NCBI GenBank assembly: GCA_016213265.1
Contig: JACRBA010000177.1
Location: 1 to 55,411 of the forward strand
DNA length: 55,411 nucleotides
Origin: Burkholderiales bacterium
Lineage (GTDB): Bacteria; Pseudomonadota; Gammaproteobacteria; Burkholderiales; Burkholderiaceae_C
Reading direction: 5' to 3'
The position numbers and the translations under genes were made by a program. Below are positions 9,315-17,599 of this stretch, in pieces (within the stretch, counting starts at the first letter, position 1; the number at the start of each line of letters is the position of its first letter). The notes beneath the pieces are model-generated. The model worked only from the letters and a program-made list of their open reading frames with translations. It was not told where the DNA came from and ran no database searches.

Positions 9315-10388
9315 TCACTGCCGGGACAGCGCGGCGGGCAGCTCGCCGGTGGGGTTGTCGGGCGTGCACAGCGCGGCCGCCACCACCGGGCGGCTCACGG
9401 CGGGGTCGTCGCCCCAGGGGCGCGTCTCGGTGCCGGGGATGCCGGCCTTGCCCAGGCCACCGGCCGCGTCGATGGCCATCATCTGGTGCATGCACATGCG
9501 GCTGGCGTCGACGCAGCGGTTGACCACCAGGCCGAACAGCTCGGGCTCCACCCGGGCGTAGCGGCGCACCGGCTCGCGGTGGCTGGGCTGCTCCAGCGCG
9601 AGGTAGGCCGCGCGGTCCAGCGTGCCGCCCTGCGCGCGGTTGGCCTCCACCCAGCGGTCGAAGTCACCCTCGGCCAGGCCCAGGAAGCGGAAGCGCATGT
9701 GCGAGAAGCCCTCGCCGCTGTAGTTGGCGGACAGGCCTTCCCATTCACCCGCGCGGTTGATCACCGCATGCAGCTTGGTCTCCATGCCCGGCATGGCGTA
9801 GATCATCCCGGCCATCGCCGGCACGTAGAACGCATTCATCACGTTCGACGAGGTGATGCGGAACTGCACCGGCCGGTCCACCGGCGTGGCCAGCTCGTTC
9901 ACGGTGGCGATGCCCTGCTCGGGGTAGACGAACAGCCACTTCCAGTCCAGCGCCACCACCTCCACCACCAGCGGCTTCACGTCGGCGGGCACGGGGCGCT
10001 GGGCGTCGATGCGCTCCAGCGGGCGCCAGGGGTCGAGCTTGTGCGTGCTGATCCAGGTGATGGCGCCCAGCGCGATGATGATCAGCAGCGGCGCGCCCCA
10101 GATCACCAGCTCCAGGCGGGTGGAGTGGTCCCAGTCGGGCGTGTAGGGCGCATCGGTGTTGGACTGGCGGTACTTCCAGGCGAAGAACAGCGTCAGGAAG
10201 ATCACCGGCACGATGATCAGCAGCATCAGCACGGTGGCCGTGACGATGAGGTCGGCCTGCTGCGCGGCGATGTCGCCGTGCGGCTTCATGACGATGGTGT
10301 CGCAGCCGGCCAGTGCCGTGAGCGCCGTCAGCGCCACGGGGGCCAGCACGCGTCTTGCCCAAGGGGCGGGGTGTCGTGAGGAGTCCAT
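9315..10388 (-). CDS. cyoA: Cytochrome bo-type ubiquinol oxidase subunit II
   Basis: A 357-residue lipoprotein subunit and first gene of the cyo operon. With the ATG at 10388, a short signal peptide ends in the lipobox LAGC; two transmembrane helices follow ([21 protein letters not shown] and [17 protein letters not shown]), then a periplasmic cupredoxin domain that lacks the CuA ligands, as expected for a quinol oxidase. The segment [19 protein letters not shown] is typical. A GTG at 10469 would place 27 residues ahead of the lipoprotein signal, so I rejected it. An FNR-type box lies about 75 bases upstream. Confidence 0.95.
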   Translation of the reverse strand: MDSSRHPAPWARRVLAPVALTALTALAGCDTIVMKPHGDIAAQQADLIVTATVLMLLIIVPVIFLTLFFAWKYRQSNTDAPYTPDWDHSTRLELVIWGAPLLIIIALGAITWISTHKLDPWRPLERIDAQRPVPADVKPLVVEVVALDWKWLFVYPEQGIATVNELATPVDRPVQFRITSSNVMNAFYVPAMAGMIYAMPGMETKLHAVINRAGEWEGLSANYSGEGFSHMRFRFLGLAEGDFDRWVEANRAQGGTLDRAAYLALEQPSHREPVRRYARVEPELFGLVVNRCVDASRMCMHQMMAIDAAGGLGKAGIPGTETRPWGDDPAVSRPVVAAALCTPDNPTGELPAALSRQ

Positions 10389-10462
10389 CAGGAAGAACGA
10401 TGACCGGGTGAACGAGCGCACGGGAAAACCTGGGTTGCGCAGCGGGCCGGAATGTATCTTCA

Positions 10463-10476
10463 TTGACACAAGTCAA
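10463..10476. promoter_or_regulatory. FNR/Anr-type box between cyoA and the MFS gene
   Basis: The palindrome TTGACACAAGTCAA fits the TTGA-N6-TCAA core of FNR/FixK/Anr sites; the inner bases are C and G instead of the T and A of the E. coli consensus. It lies 75 bases upstream of cyoA and 27 bases upstream of the first possible start of the divergent symporter. FNR-family proteins repress cyo in other proteobacteria, so control of the oxidase by oxygen is a reasonable inference. Confidence 0.6.
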
Positions 10477-10481
10477 CGATT

Positions 10482-10494
10482 GGACAATTTGTCC
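10482..10494. promoter_or_regulatory. Inverted repeat next to the FNR-type box
   Basis: GGACAA and TTGTCC arms flank a single central T. This perfect inverted repeat begins 5 bases after the FNR-type box and ends 8 bases before the first possible start of the symporter gene. It could be a second operator; no known regulator is assigned. Confidence 0.35.
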
Positions 10495-10502
10495 CAGCCC
10501 CA

Positions 10503-11855
10503 GTGCCTACCGCCGTCATGACCTCTGCCGCCGCGCCTGCCTACAATCGCGCCCCCCCGTCGGCCCCCCATGCCGACCCCCGCCAGGACGCTGCCAGCGT
10601 GGCGCCGGCTGACATCGCGGTGGGGGTGGTCATCGGTCGGGCCTCCGAGTACTTCGACTTCTTCGTCTACGGGATCGCTTCGGTCCTGGTCTTTCCGGCG
10701 GTCTTCTTTCCCTTTGCCGACCGCTTGCAGGGCACTCTGTATGCCTTCGCGGTCTTCGCCCTCGCATTCGTGGTGCGACCGATCGGCACGCTGGCCGGCA
10801 TGGCGCTGCAGCGCCGCTTCGGGCGCGGCACCAAGCTCACGGTGGCGCTGTTCCTGCTGGGCAGCTCCACGGTGGGCATCGCGCTGCTGCCGTCCTTCGC
10901 CACGGCGGGCCAGTGGGCCATCGCGCTGCTGGTGGCCTTCCGCATCGGCCAGGGCTTGGCCACCGGCGGCTCCTGGGACGGCCTGCCCTCGCTGCTGGCG
11001 CTGAATGCGCCCGAGCACAAGCGCGGCTGGTACGCCATGCTCGGCCAGCTGGGCGCGCCGCTGGGCTTCGCCGTCGCCTGCGGCCTGTTCGCCTACCTCT
11101 GGGGCAGCCTGGCCACCGAGGATTTCCTCAGCTGGGGCTGGCGCTACCCCTTCTTCGCCGCCTTCGCCATCAACGTGGTGGCGCTGTTCGCCCGCCTGCG
11201 ACTGGTGGTCACGCACGAATACGAGCGCCAGCTCGAAGAACACGAGCTCGAGCCCTGCGATGTGCGCGAGCTGGCCCGGCAGCAGGGCCACAACGTGGTG
11301 ATCGGCGCGTTCGCCGCGCTGGCCAGCTACGCGCTGTTCCACATCGTCACGGTCTTCCCGCTGTCGTGGGTGGCGCTCCACTCCGAGCAGGCCATCGGCC
11401 AGTTCCTCAGCGTCCAACTGCTCGGCGCGGGGCTGGCGGCGCTGGCCATGCCCATCTCGGGCCGCCTGGCCGACCGCTTCGGCCGGCGCCACACGCTGGG
11501 CTCGCTGGCGGTGGCCATCGGCGTGTTCAGCGTGGTGACGCCCTGGCTGCTGGGTGGCGGGCCGACCGGCGAAAACGCGTTCATCCTCATCGGTTTCGTG
11601 CTGCTTGGCCTGTCCTACGGCCAGTCCGCCGGCTCGGTGACCGCGAACTTCCTGCCGCACTTCCGCTACACCGGCGCGGCGCTCACCGCCGACCTGGCCT
11701 GGCTGATCGGCGCCGCGTTCGCCCCGCTGGTGGCGCTGGGCCTGTCCGCCCGGTTCGGGCTGGGGGCCGTGAGCCTGTACCTGCTGTCGGGCGCGGTGGC
11801 CACCTTGCTCACCCTGCGGGTGAACCGGGCGCTCTCGGCCGCGGTGCGCGACTGA
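10503..11855 (+). CDS. MFS transporter, metabolite:H+ symporter (MHS) type
   Basis: A 450-residue inner-membrane transporter with about 12 helices. The segment GRASEYFDFFVYGIA at the first helix corresponds to the G-x-x-x-E-x-(Y/F)-D-F-x-x-Y-G signature of the MHS family (ProP, KgtP, ShiA and relatives), and the loop between helices 2 and 3 contains FGRGTK. Helix 8-9 shows ISGRLADRFGRR. The MHS substrates range from proline/betaine to dicarboxylates and aromatic acids; the substrate here is not predictable. The N-terminal 35 residues are proline/alanine-rich and an internal ATG at 10518 could be the true start. It is divergent from cyoA. Confidence 0.88.
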   Translation: MPTAVMTSAAAPAYNRAPPSAPHADPRQDAASVAPADIAVGVVIGRASEYFDFFVYGIASVLVFPAVFFPFADRLQGTLYAFAVFALAFVVRPIGTLAGMALQRRFGRGTKLTVALFLLGSSTVGIALLPSFATAGQWAIALLVAFRIGQGLATGGSWDGLPSLLALNAPEHKRGWYAMLGQLGAPLGFAVACGLFAYLWGSLATEDFLSWGWRYPFFAAFAINVVALFARLRLVVTHEYERQLEEHELEPCDVRELARQQGHNVVIGAFAALASYALFHIVTVFPLSWVALHSEQAIGQFLSVQLLGAGLAALAMPISGRLADRFGRRHTLGSLAVAIGVFSVVTPWLLGGGPTGENAFILIGFVLLGLSYGQSAGSVTANFLPHFRYTGAALTADLAWLIGAAFAPLVALGLSARFGLGAVSLYLLSGAVATLLTLRVNRALSAAVRD

Positions 11856-11905
11856 CCCGCCGCGGGCGGCCGGCCCGATGGCCGGCTGGCGGCGGCGGGC
11901 AGGGC

Positions 11906-11920
11906 AGGCACACCGCTTGC
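11906..11920 (+). promoter_or_regulatory. Sigma-54-type -24/-12 promoter for the stressosome operon
   Basis: AGGCACACCGCTTGC followed by CC has GG and GC at the spacing sigma-54 requires and a TTGC -12 element. It lies 57 bases before the rsbR-like start, in the only gap upstream of the six-gene operon. Confidence 0.6.
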
Positions 11921-11977
11921 CCAGTGGGCTCTTCCGACCGTGGCCCCGAGACCACGGTTCCACCACGAGGAGGAGCC

Positions 11978-12826
11978 ATGACCGATCACCGCCAGACCAC
12001 CCTGGCCCTGCTTGCCGAGGGCGGCGACGATTTCCTGCGCGACTGGATCGCCGAAGCCGGCGGCGCCGACGCCGCAGCCGACGGCCACAGGGCCCGCGAA
12101 GCGCGCGCCGTGCTGGGGGCGCTGCGCTCCGCCGTGCAGGGCGGGGCGCGCGGTGACAGCCTGGACGATGCCGCGTGGCTGCCGGCGCGTCAGGCGCTGG
12201 CCAGCCTGTCCGGCGCCAGGGCGGCGGCGGGGGAATCTGCCGCCGACACCAGCCGCTTCGTGCTCGCACTGAAGCGGCCACTGTTCAACAGCATCCTGCG
12301 CCGCCACGGCGACGACCCGGCCGGCCTGTCCGACGCCCTGTGGTCGGCCACCACCCTGGTGGACCGCCTGGCCCAGTTCACCGTCAGCACCTTCCAGCAG
12401 GCGCGCGAGGACATCATCCGCCGCCAGCAGGACGAACTGCTGGAGCTGTCCACGCCCGTGGTCAAGCTTTGGGACGGCGTGCTCGCCGTGCCGATGATCG
12501 GCACCCTGGATTCGGCGCGCACCTCGCTGGTCATGGAAACCTTGCTGCAACGCATCGTGGAGACCGGCGCCGAACTGGCCATCATCGACATCACCGGCGT
12601 TCCCACGGTGGATACGCTGGTGGCGCAGCACCTGCTCAAGACGGTGAGCGCGATCCGACTCATGGGGGCAGACTGCATCATCAGCGGCATCCGCCCGCAG
12701 ATCGCCCAGACCATCGTGCACCTGGGCATCGAACTGGAGGGCATCATGACCAAGGCGACGCTCGCCGACGCCCTGGCCCTGGCGCTCAAGCGCACCGGCC
12801 ACACCGTGACGCGGGCGCGGGCCTGA
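11978..12826 (+). CDS. rsbR: RsbR-type stressosome STAS protein
   Basis: A 282-residue stressosome scaffold/sensor protein. Residues 1-155 form a helical RsbR-type N-terminal sensory region; residues 160-275 are a STAS domain. Both threonines phosphorylated by RsbT in Bacillus RsbRA have counterparts: Thr213 in PTVDTLVAQH and Thr245 in RPQIAQTIVHLG. A strong ribosome site (AGGAGG) precedes the ATG. It is the first gene of a six-gene operon with rsbS and rsbT homologues directly after it. In Bacillus the complex controls sigma-B; here no sigma-B or RsbU exists, so the output differs. The N-terminal signal is unknown. Confidence 0.9.
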   Translation: MTDHRQTTLALLAEGGDDFLRDWIAEAGGADAAADGHRAREARAVLGALRSAVQGGARGDSLDDAAWLPARQALASLSGARAAAGESAADTSRFVLALKRPLFNSILRRHGDDPAGLSDALWSATTLVDRLAQFTVSTFQQAREDIIRRQQDELLELSTPVVKLWDGVLAVPMIGTLDSARTSLVMETLLQRIVETGAELAIIDITGVPTVDTLVAQHLLKTVSAIRLMGADCIISGIRPQIAQTIVHLGIELEGIMTKATLADALALALKRTGHTVTRARA

Positions 12827-12838
12827 CGCGAGGTGGGC

Positions 12839-13237
12839 ATGGAACGCATCCCCATCCTGCGCATGGGCCGTTGCCTGCTGGTCACCATCCAGGTGGACCT
12901 GCAGGACGACACCGCCATGCGCCTGCAGGACGACCTCGCGGCGGCGATCGAGACCCACGGCGCGCGCGGCGTGCTGATCGACATCTCCGCGGTGGAGATG
13001 GTGGATTCCTTCATCGGCCGCATGCTGGCCACCATCGCCGCCATCGCGCGGGTGCTGGATGCCACGACGGTGGTGGTCGGCATGCAGCCGGCTGTGGCCA
13101 TCACGCTGGTGGAGCTGGGGCTGTCGCTGGGCGGCGTGCGCACCGCGCTCGACGTGGAGCGCGGCATGCGCCTGCTGCAGCAGGCCGGCGTGCTGGCCGA
13201 TGCGATGGAGGGCCCCGCCGATGTGGCCGCCGAGTGA
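12839..13237 (+). CDS. rsbS: RsbS-type stressosome STAS antagonist
   Basis: A 132-residue single STAS-domain protein. The segment VDSFIGRM holds Ser57, which matches the serine of Bacillus RsbS that RsbT phosphorylates to open the stressosome, and the following [19 protein letters not shown] strand and helix are RsbS-like. It should pack with RsbR in a stressosome core and hold RsbT inactive until phosphorylated. I chose ATG 12839, with GCGAGG upstream, over a GTG at 12833. It lies 12 bases after rsbR and overlaps rsbT by 17 bases. Confidence 0.9.
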   Translation: MERIPILRMGRCLLVTIQVDLQDDTAMRLQDDLAAAIETHGARGVLIDISAVEMVDSFIGRMLATIAAIARVLDATTVVVGMQPAVAITLVELGLSLGGVRTALDVERGMRLLQQAGVLADAMEGPADVAAE

Positions 13238-13640
13238 GTCCACGGCGGATAACGGGCGCCTGCCCCTGCACAGCGAGCAGGACATCGTCGCCGGCCGCCA
13301 GCAGGTGCGCAAGCTGGCCCAGCAGCTGCGTTTCTCGCTGGTGGACCAGACCAAGATCGTCACCGCGGCCAGCGAGCTGGCGCGCAATGCGGTGGTCTAT
13401 GGCGGCGGCGGCGAGCTGCGCTGGCAGGTGCGGCGCGACGGCGCCCGCGAGGGGCTGCAGCTGGAGTTCGAGGACCGCGGGCCCGGCATCCCCGACCTGG
13501 AGCTGGCCATGACCGATGGCTGGACCTCCGGCCAGGGCCTGGGCATGGGGCTGTCGGGCAGCAAGCGCCTGGTGCACGACTTCGAAGTGCGTACCGCGCG
13601 CGGCGAGGGCACCTGCGTCACGGTGTGCCGATGGAAGTGA
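13221..13640 (+). CDS. rsbT: RsbT-type serine/threonine switch kinase
   Basis: A 139-residue GHKL-fold protein kinase. The N-box [13 protein letters not shown], the EDRGPGI loop and [14 protein letters not shown] glycine-rich lid are all present, as in RsbT. In known systems it phosphorylates RsbR and RsbS, leaves the stressosome and activates a partner; in Bacillus this is the phosphatase RsbU. Here the partner may be the downstream SpoIIE-type phosphatase or kinases. The only in-frame ATG, 13221, overlaps rsbS by 17 bases, and the stop overlaps the next gene by 10 bases, so all are translated as a unit. Confidence 0.9.
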   Translation: MWPPSESTADNGRLPLHSEQDIVAGRQQVRKLAQQLRFSLVDQTKIVTAASELARNAVVYGGGGELRWQVRRDGAREGLQLEFEDRGPGIPDLELAMTDGWTSGQGLGMGLSGSKRLVHDFEVRTARGEGTCVTVCRWK

Positions 13641-14698
13641 GCCGCGCCCGCGCCCCGCATCGGGTGATTCCGGTGCACGAGGCCTCGCAGGTGGGCCAGG
13701 CCCGCCGCGCGGCGATGCAGCTTGCCCACGAGGTCGGCTTCGACGAGACCGCCGCGGGCCGGGTGGGGCTCGCCGCCACCGAGCTGGGCACCAACCTGGT
13801 CAAGCATGCCCGCGGCGGCCGCCTGATGCTGGCGCCGGTGGATGGCACCGGCGCTGATGCCGGCCAACCCTGGGTGGAGCTGATCTCGGTGGACGACGGC
13901 CCCGGCATGGCCGACGTGCCGCAGGCGCTGGCCGACGGCTACTCGACCGCCGGCACGCTGGGCGGCGGCCTGGGCGCCGTGCGCCGGCTGGCACGCTGTT
14001 TCGATGCCTACAGCCGCCCCGGCGACGGCACCCTCATCCTCGCCCGCCTGGGGGCGAACGCCGGCCCGCTGGCGCCCACCCGTGACGCGCCCTCGCCGCC
14101 CGAGGTGAGCGCGGTGATGCTCTGCGCCCCGGGCGAATCGGTGTGTGGCGACGGCTGGGCCGTGGCGTGGAACGCGGAAGACGTGGCGGTGCTGGTGGCC
14201 GATGGCCTGGGCCATGGCCCGGGCGCCGCCCAGGCGGCCGATGTCGCGCTGGACAGCTTCGCGCGCGGCCCGTCGGCAGCCCCCGAGGCCCTGGTGGCCC
14301 GCCTGCATGCGGCGCTGAGCGGCACCCGGGGTGCCGCGGTGGCCGTCGCGCGGACGCCCGGTGCACGCGACCCGCTGGAGTACGCCGGCGCCGGCAACAT
14401 TTGCGGCCGCCTGTTCCATGCCGCCGGCGACCAGTCTCTGGCGAGCCAGCCCGGCACCGCCGGCTTCGCGCTGCGGCGGGTGCGCGGTGCCGGGCACGAC
14501 TGCGTGCGCCCCGCACTGCTGGTGATGCACAGCGACGGCGTGACCACCCGCTGGGCGCTGACCGAGGACCGGGCGCTGCTCGGCCGCCACCCCACGCTGC
14601 TGGCGGCCTGGCTCTGTGCACGGCATGCCCGCGGCAGCGACGACGCCACGGTGGTGGCCGTGCGGCTGCCGGCGGCCGCGGCGGAGGGCATGGCATGA
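13631..14698 (+). CDS. HATPase/SpoIIE-type phosphatase fusion (RsbX-like)
   Basis: A 355-residue two-domain protein. Residues 1-135 form an RsbW/RsbT-like GHKL kinase domain (ATELGTNLVKHARGG, SVDDGPGM, STAGTLGGGLGAVRRL). Residues 155-350 form a PP2C/SpoIIE-type serine phosphatase domain with VADGLGHGPGA (metal-binding aspartate), MHSDGVTTRW and GSDDATVV. RsbX of Bacillus dephosphorylates RsbR and RsbS to reset the stressosome, and this fusion is the natural candidate here. The ATG at 13631 overlaps rsbT by 10 bases, and the stop overlaps the following kinase gene (ATGA). Confidence 0.85.
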   Translation: MEVSRARAPHRVIPVHEASQVGQARRAAMQLAHEVGFDETAAGRVGLAATELGTNLVKHARGGRLMLAPVDGTGADAGQPWVELISVDDGPGMADVPQALADGYSTAGTLGGGLGAVRRLARCFDAYSRPGDGTLILARLGANAGPLAPTRDAPSPPEVSAVMLCAPGESVCGDGWAVAWNAEDVAVLVADGLGHGPGAAQAADVALDSFARGPSAAPEALVARLHAALSGTRGAAVAVARTPGARDPLEYAGAGNICGRLFHAAGDQSLASQPGTAGFALRRVRGAGHDCVRPALLVMHSDGVTTRWALTEDRALLGRHPTLLAAWLCARHARGSDDATVVAVRLPAAAAEGMA

Positions 14699-15594
14699 CA
14701 GGCGACGCACCCCAGGCCCACGCGCCCGATACGCTGGACAAGGCGCTGCAGCGGCTCGCCGCCCGCGAGCAGGAGCTGGCCGCCCTGCAGGCGGAGCTGG
14801 ACGAGACCAACCGTGGCGTGCTGGCGCTGTATGCCGAGCTGGACGTGCAGGCCGACGAGCTGCGCCGCGCCACCGAGCTCAAGAGCCGTTTCCTGGCCTA
14901 CATGAGCCACGAGTTCCGCACGCCCATCGGCGCCATCCGCAGCATCGCGCGGCTGCTGGCCGACCGGGTGGACGGGCCGCTCACCGACGAGCAGGCGCGC
15001 CAGGTGCGATTCATCCAGGACACGGCCGCCGAGTTCAACGACATGGTGGACGACCTGCTGGACCTGGCCAGGGTGGAGGCGGGCCGCGTGGAGATCTCGC
15101 CGGGCTGGTTCGAGCTGGTGGACCTGTTCTCGGCCCTGCGCGGCATGTTCAAGCCCATCCTCACCAACCCGAACGTGGTGCTGGTGTTCGACGAGCCCCA
15201 GGGCGTGCCGCAGCTGTTCAGCGACGACCGCAAGCTCGCGCAGATCCTGCGCAACTTCATCTCCAATGCGCTGAAGTTCACCGCGCGCGGCGAGGTGCGG
15301 GTGTCGGCCCGACGCGAGGACGATGCGCATGTGCGCTTCTCCGTGAGTGACACGGGCATCGGCATCGACCCCGCCTTCCACGGCGCCATCTTCCAGGACT
15401 TCGTGCAGGTGGATTCCCCCATCCAGAAGCGGCTGCGCGGCAGCGGCCTGGGCCTGTCGCTCAGCAAGCGGCTGGCCGAGCTGCTGGGCGGCACGGTGGC
15501 GCTCGACAGCCACCTGGGCGAGGGCTCCACCTTCCATGTGGTGCTGCCGCTGCGCCTGCCCGCGCAACCCGGCGCGCCTGAGGGGCGGGCATGA
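14695..15594 (+). CDS. Cytosolic sensor histidine kinase of the stressosome operon
   Basis: A 299-residue histidine kinase without membrane segments. A coiled-coil of about 55 residues (ELAALQAELDETNR and on) leads to the dimerisation helix with His72 in SHEFRTPIGA, then an ATPase domain with NFISNALKF, DTGIGID and GSGLGLSLSKRL. With no sensory domain of its own, it probably takes input from a partner through the coiled coil, perhaps from the stressosome proteins. Its ATG overlaps the previous stop, and its stop overlaps the next start, both by 4 bases. No response regulator with an output domain is in the operon. Confidence 0.88.
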   Translation: MTGDAPQAHAPDTLDKALQRLAAREQELAALQAELDETNRGVLALYAELDVQADELRRATELKSRFLAYMSHEFRTPIGAIRSIARLLADRVDGPLTDEQARQVRFIQDTAAEFNDMVDDLLDLARVEAGRVEISPGWFELVDLFSALRGMFKPILTNPNVVLVFDEPQGVPQLFSDDRKLAQILRNFISNALKFTARGEVRVSARREDDAHVRFSVSDTGIGIDPAFHGAIFQDFVQVDSPIQKRLRGSGLGLSLSKRLAELLGGTVALDSHLGEGSTFHVVLPLRLPAQPGAPEGRA

Positions 15595-17576
15595 GCGAGG
15601 GCGGCGCACCGGGCCAGATGTCGGCCCCGCCGGGCGTCGTGAACGGCCCGGTGCTCGTGGTGGACGACAACCCCGCCACCCGCTACGCCACCACGCGGGT
15701 GCTGCGCGCCGCCGGCCTGCAGACGATGGAGGCGGCCACTGGGCAGGAGGCGCTCGACCTGGCCTCGGCCGACGTGGCCGCGGTGGTGCTGGACGTGCAC
15801 CTGCCCGACATGGACGGCTTCGAGGTGTGCCGCTGCCTGCGCGAGCGGCTGGACACCGCGCGCGTGCCGGTGATCCACCTCTCGGCCACCTACGTGCGAG
15901 ACGAGCACAAGCTGCGTGGCCTGAACGCGGGCGCCGACGCCTACATGACCCACCCCGCCGAGCCGGCGCTGCTGGTGGCCACCGTGCTGGCCCTCGTGCG
16001 GGCCCGCACGGCGGAAGACGCCATGCGCCGCAGTGAGGCCCGACTGCGTGCCATCTTCGAGCACGCGCAGAGCGGCATCTGCCTGCTCGACGAAGCGGGC
16101 CGCGTGGTCGAGGCCAACCCGGCGCTGCTGGCCCTGCTGCGCCGCACCGGCGAGACCGTGATCGGCCGGTCGCTGATGGAGTTCGCGCCGCCGGTCTGGG
16201 AGTCGCGCCTGGCCGCCTTCCTGCGCCAGGGCAATGGGGAGCTGCGGCGGGGCGAGTTTCCGCTGCTCACCTCAGACGGCCGGATGGTGGAGCTGGAGTG
16301 GAGCCTGTCGCGCCACGTGGAGCCCGGCCTGCAGCTGGCCATGCTGCACGACATTTCCGAGCGCCTGCAGCTGGCGGCCCAGCGCGAGCAGCTGCTCGAA
16401 CGCGAGCAGGCGGCGCGCGGCGTGGCCGAGCACCTCAGCCGCACAAAGGACGAGTTCGTGGCCGTGCTCTCGCACGAGCTGCGCACCCCACTGAACGCCA
16501 TCCTCAACTGGGCCCAGGTGCTGCAGCGGCGCGGCGACGACGCGGCGCAGCGCGAACGCGGGCTGCAGGCCATCGTGCGCAGCGCCACGACGCAATCGCG
16601 CCTCATCGCCGACCTGCTCGACGCCTCGCGCCTGGGCATGGGCAAGCTGCGGCTGCAGCGCGCCGAGGTGGACGTGGCGGCGGCGGCCGCCGAGGCGATC
16701 GAGACCCTGGCCGTGCCAGCCGGGGACAAGGGCGTGCGGGTGCTGCTGCAGGCCGCCGACGGGCTGCCCCGGCTGCATGCCGATCCGGCGCGGCTGCAGC
16801 AGATCGTCTGGAACCTGCTGTCCAACGCCATCAAGTTCTCCGAGCGCGGCGGCACGGTTCGCATGGGGTTGCAGGCCGTGGAGGACGTGCTGGAGATCGT
16901 GGTGCGCGACGAGGGCCACGGCATCGAGCCGGACTTCCTGCCGTTTCTCTTCGACCGCTTCACCCAGGGTGACGCGGCCAGCAACCGGCTGCATGGCGGC
17001 CTGGGGCTGGGGCTGGCGATCGTGCAGCGCCTGGTGGCCATGCACGGCGGCAGCGTGGGGGCCCACAGCGCGGGCCGCGGCCAGGGCGCCACCTTCGTCG
17101 TCCGGCTGCCGCTGCAGGATGCCGGTGGCGTGGGCGCGGCCGAGGGCGACGCACCGATCACCGCGCCCATGCTGCTGGACGGCACGGCGGACCTGCAGGG
17201 CGTGCAGGTGCTCGTGGTGGAGGACGACGCGGAGTCGCGTGAGATGCTGCTGTTGATCCTGCGCGACCATGGCGCGGTGGTGCGCGGGGCGGCCGACCAT
17301 GCCGAGGCGGTGCAGGCCTGGGCCCAGGCGCGGCCGCAGGTGCTGGTGAGTGACATCGGCCTGCCCGGCCGCGACGGCTACGACCTCATCCGCGACCTGC
17401 GCGCCACCGAGGGCCCGGCGGCACCGCGCGTGCCGGCCATCGCCCTGACGGCCTTCGCCCGCCCCAAGGACCGCGCCAACGCCCTGCAGGCCGGCTACGA
17501 CGCCCACGTGGCCAAGCCGCTGCAGCCGGCGGAGCTGATCAACACCATCGCGAGGCTGGTGCAGCCGGCGCCCTGA
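15591..17576 (+). CDS. REC-PAS-HK-REC hybrid sensor kinase
   Basis: A 661-residue hybrid kinase ending the stressosome operon. In order: receiver domain 20-135 with Asp68; PAS domain about 145-260; dimerisation helix with His295 in SHELRTPLNA; ATPase domain 395-510 (NLLSNAIKF, GLGLGLAIVQRL); second receiver 538-660 with Asp588. In the first receiver the lysine normally found in the K-P motif of strand 5 is His121 (MTHPAEP), so its signalling may be altered; the second receiver keeps Lys (VAKPLQP). No membrane segments are seen. The first receiver may be the target of the kinase encoded just upstream. Confidence 0.9.
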   Translation: MSEGGAPGQMSAPPGVVNGPVLVVDDNPATRYATTRVLRAAGLQTMEAATGQEALDLASADVAAVVLDVHLPDMDGFEVCRCLRERLDTARVPVIHLSATYVRDEHKLRGLNAGADAYMTHPAEPALLVATVLALVRARTAEDAMRRSEARLRAIFEHAQSGICLLDEAGRVVEANPALLALLRRTGETVIGRSLMEFAPPVWESRLAAFLRQGNGELRRGEFPLLTSDGRMVELEWSLSRHVEPGLQLAMLHDISERLQLAAQREQLLEREQAARGVAEHLSRTKDEFVAVLSHELRTPLNAILNWAQVLQRRGDDAAQRERGLQAIVRSATTQSRLIADLLDASRLGMGKLRLQRAEVDVAAAAAEAIETLAVPAGDKGVRVLLQAADGLPRLHADPARLQQIVWNLLSNAIKFSERGGTVRMGLQAVEDVLEIVVRDEGHGIEPDFLPFLFDRFTQGDAASNRLHGGLGLGLAIVQRLVAMHGGSVGAHSAGRGQGATFVVRLPLQDAGGVGAAEGDAPITAPMLLDGTADLQGVQVLVVEDDAESREMLLLILRDHGAVVRGAADHAEAVQAWAQARPQVLVSDIGLPGRDGYDLIRDLRATEGPAAPRVPAIALTAFARPKDRANALQAGYDAHVAKPLQPAELINTIARLVQPAP

Positions 17577-17599
17577 CGACGCGACCTGCCGGCGGGCGG

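Noticed and set aside
7334..9523. A 729-residue plus-strand reading frame antisense to cyoB
   Set aside because: It is a GC-driven shadow rich in His, Gly, Glu and Arg; cyoB on the other strand is certain.
10463..10490. TTGACA as a sigma-70 -35 element for the symporter
   Set aside because: No -10 element at 16-18 bases was convincing, and the bases belong to the FNR-type palindrome.
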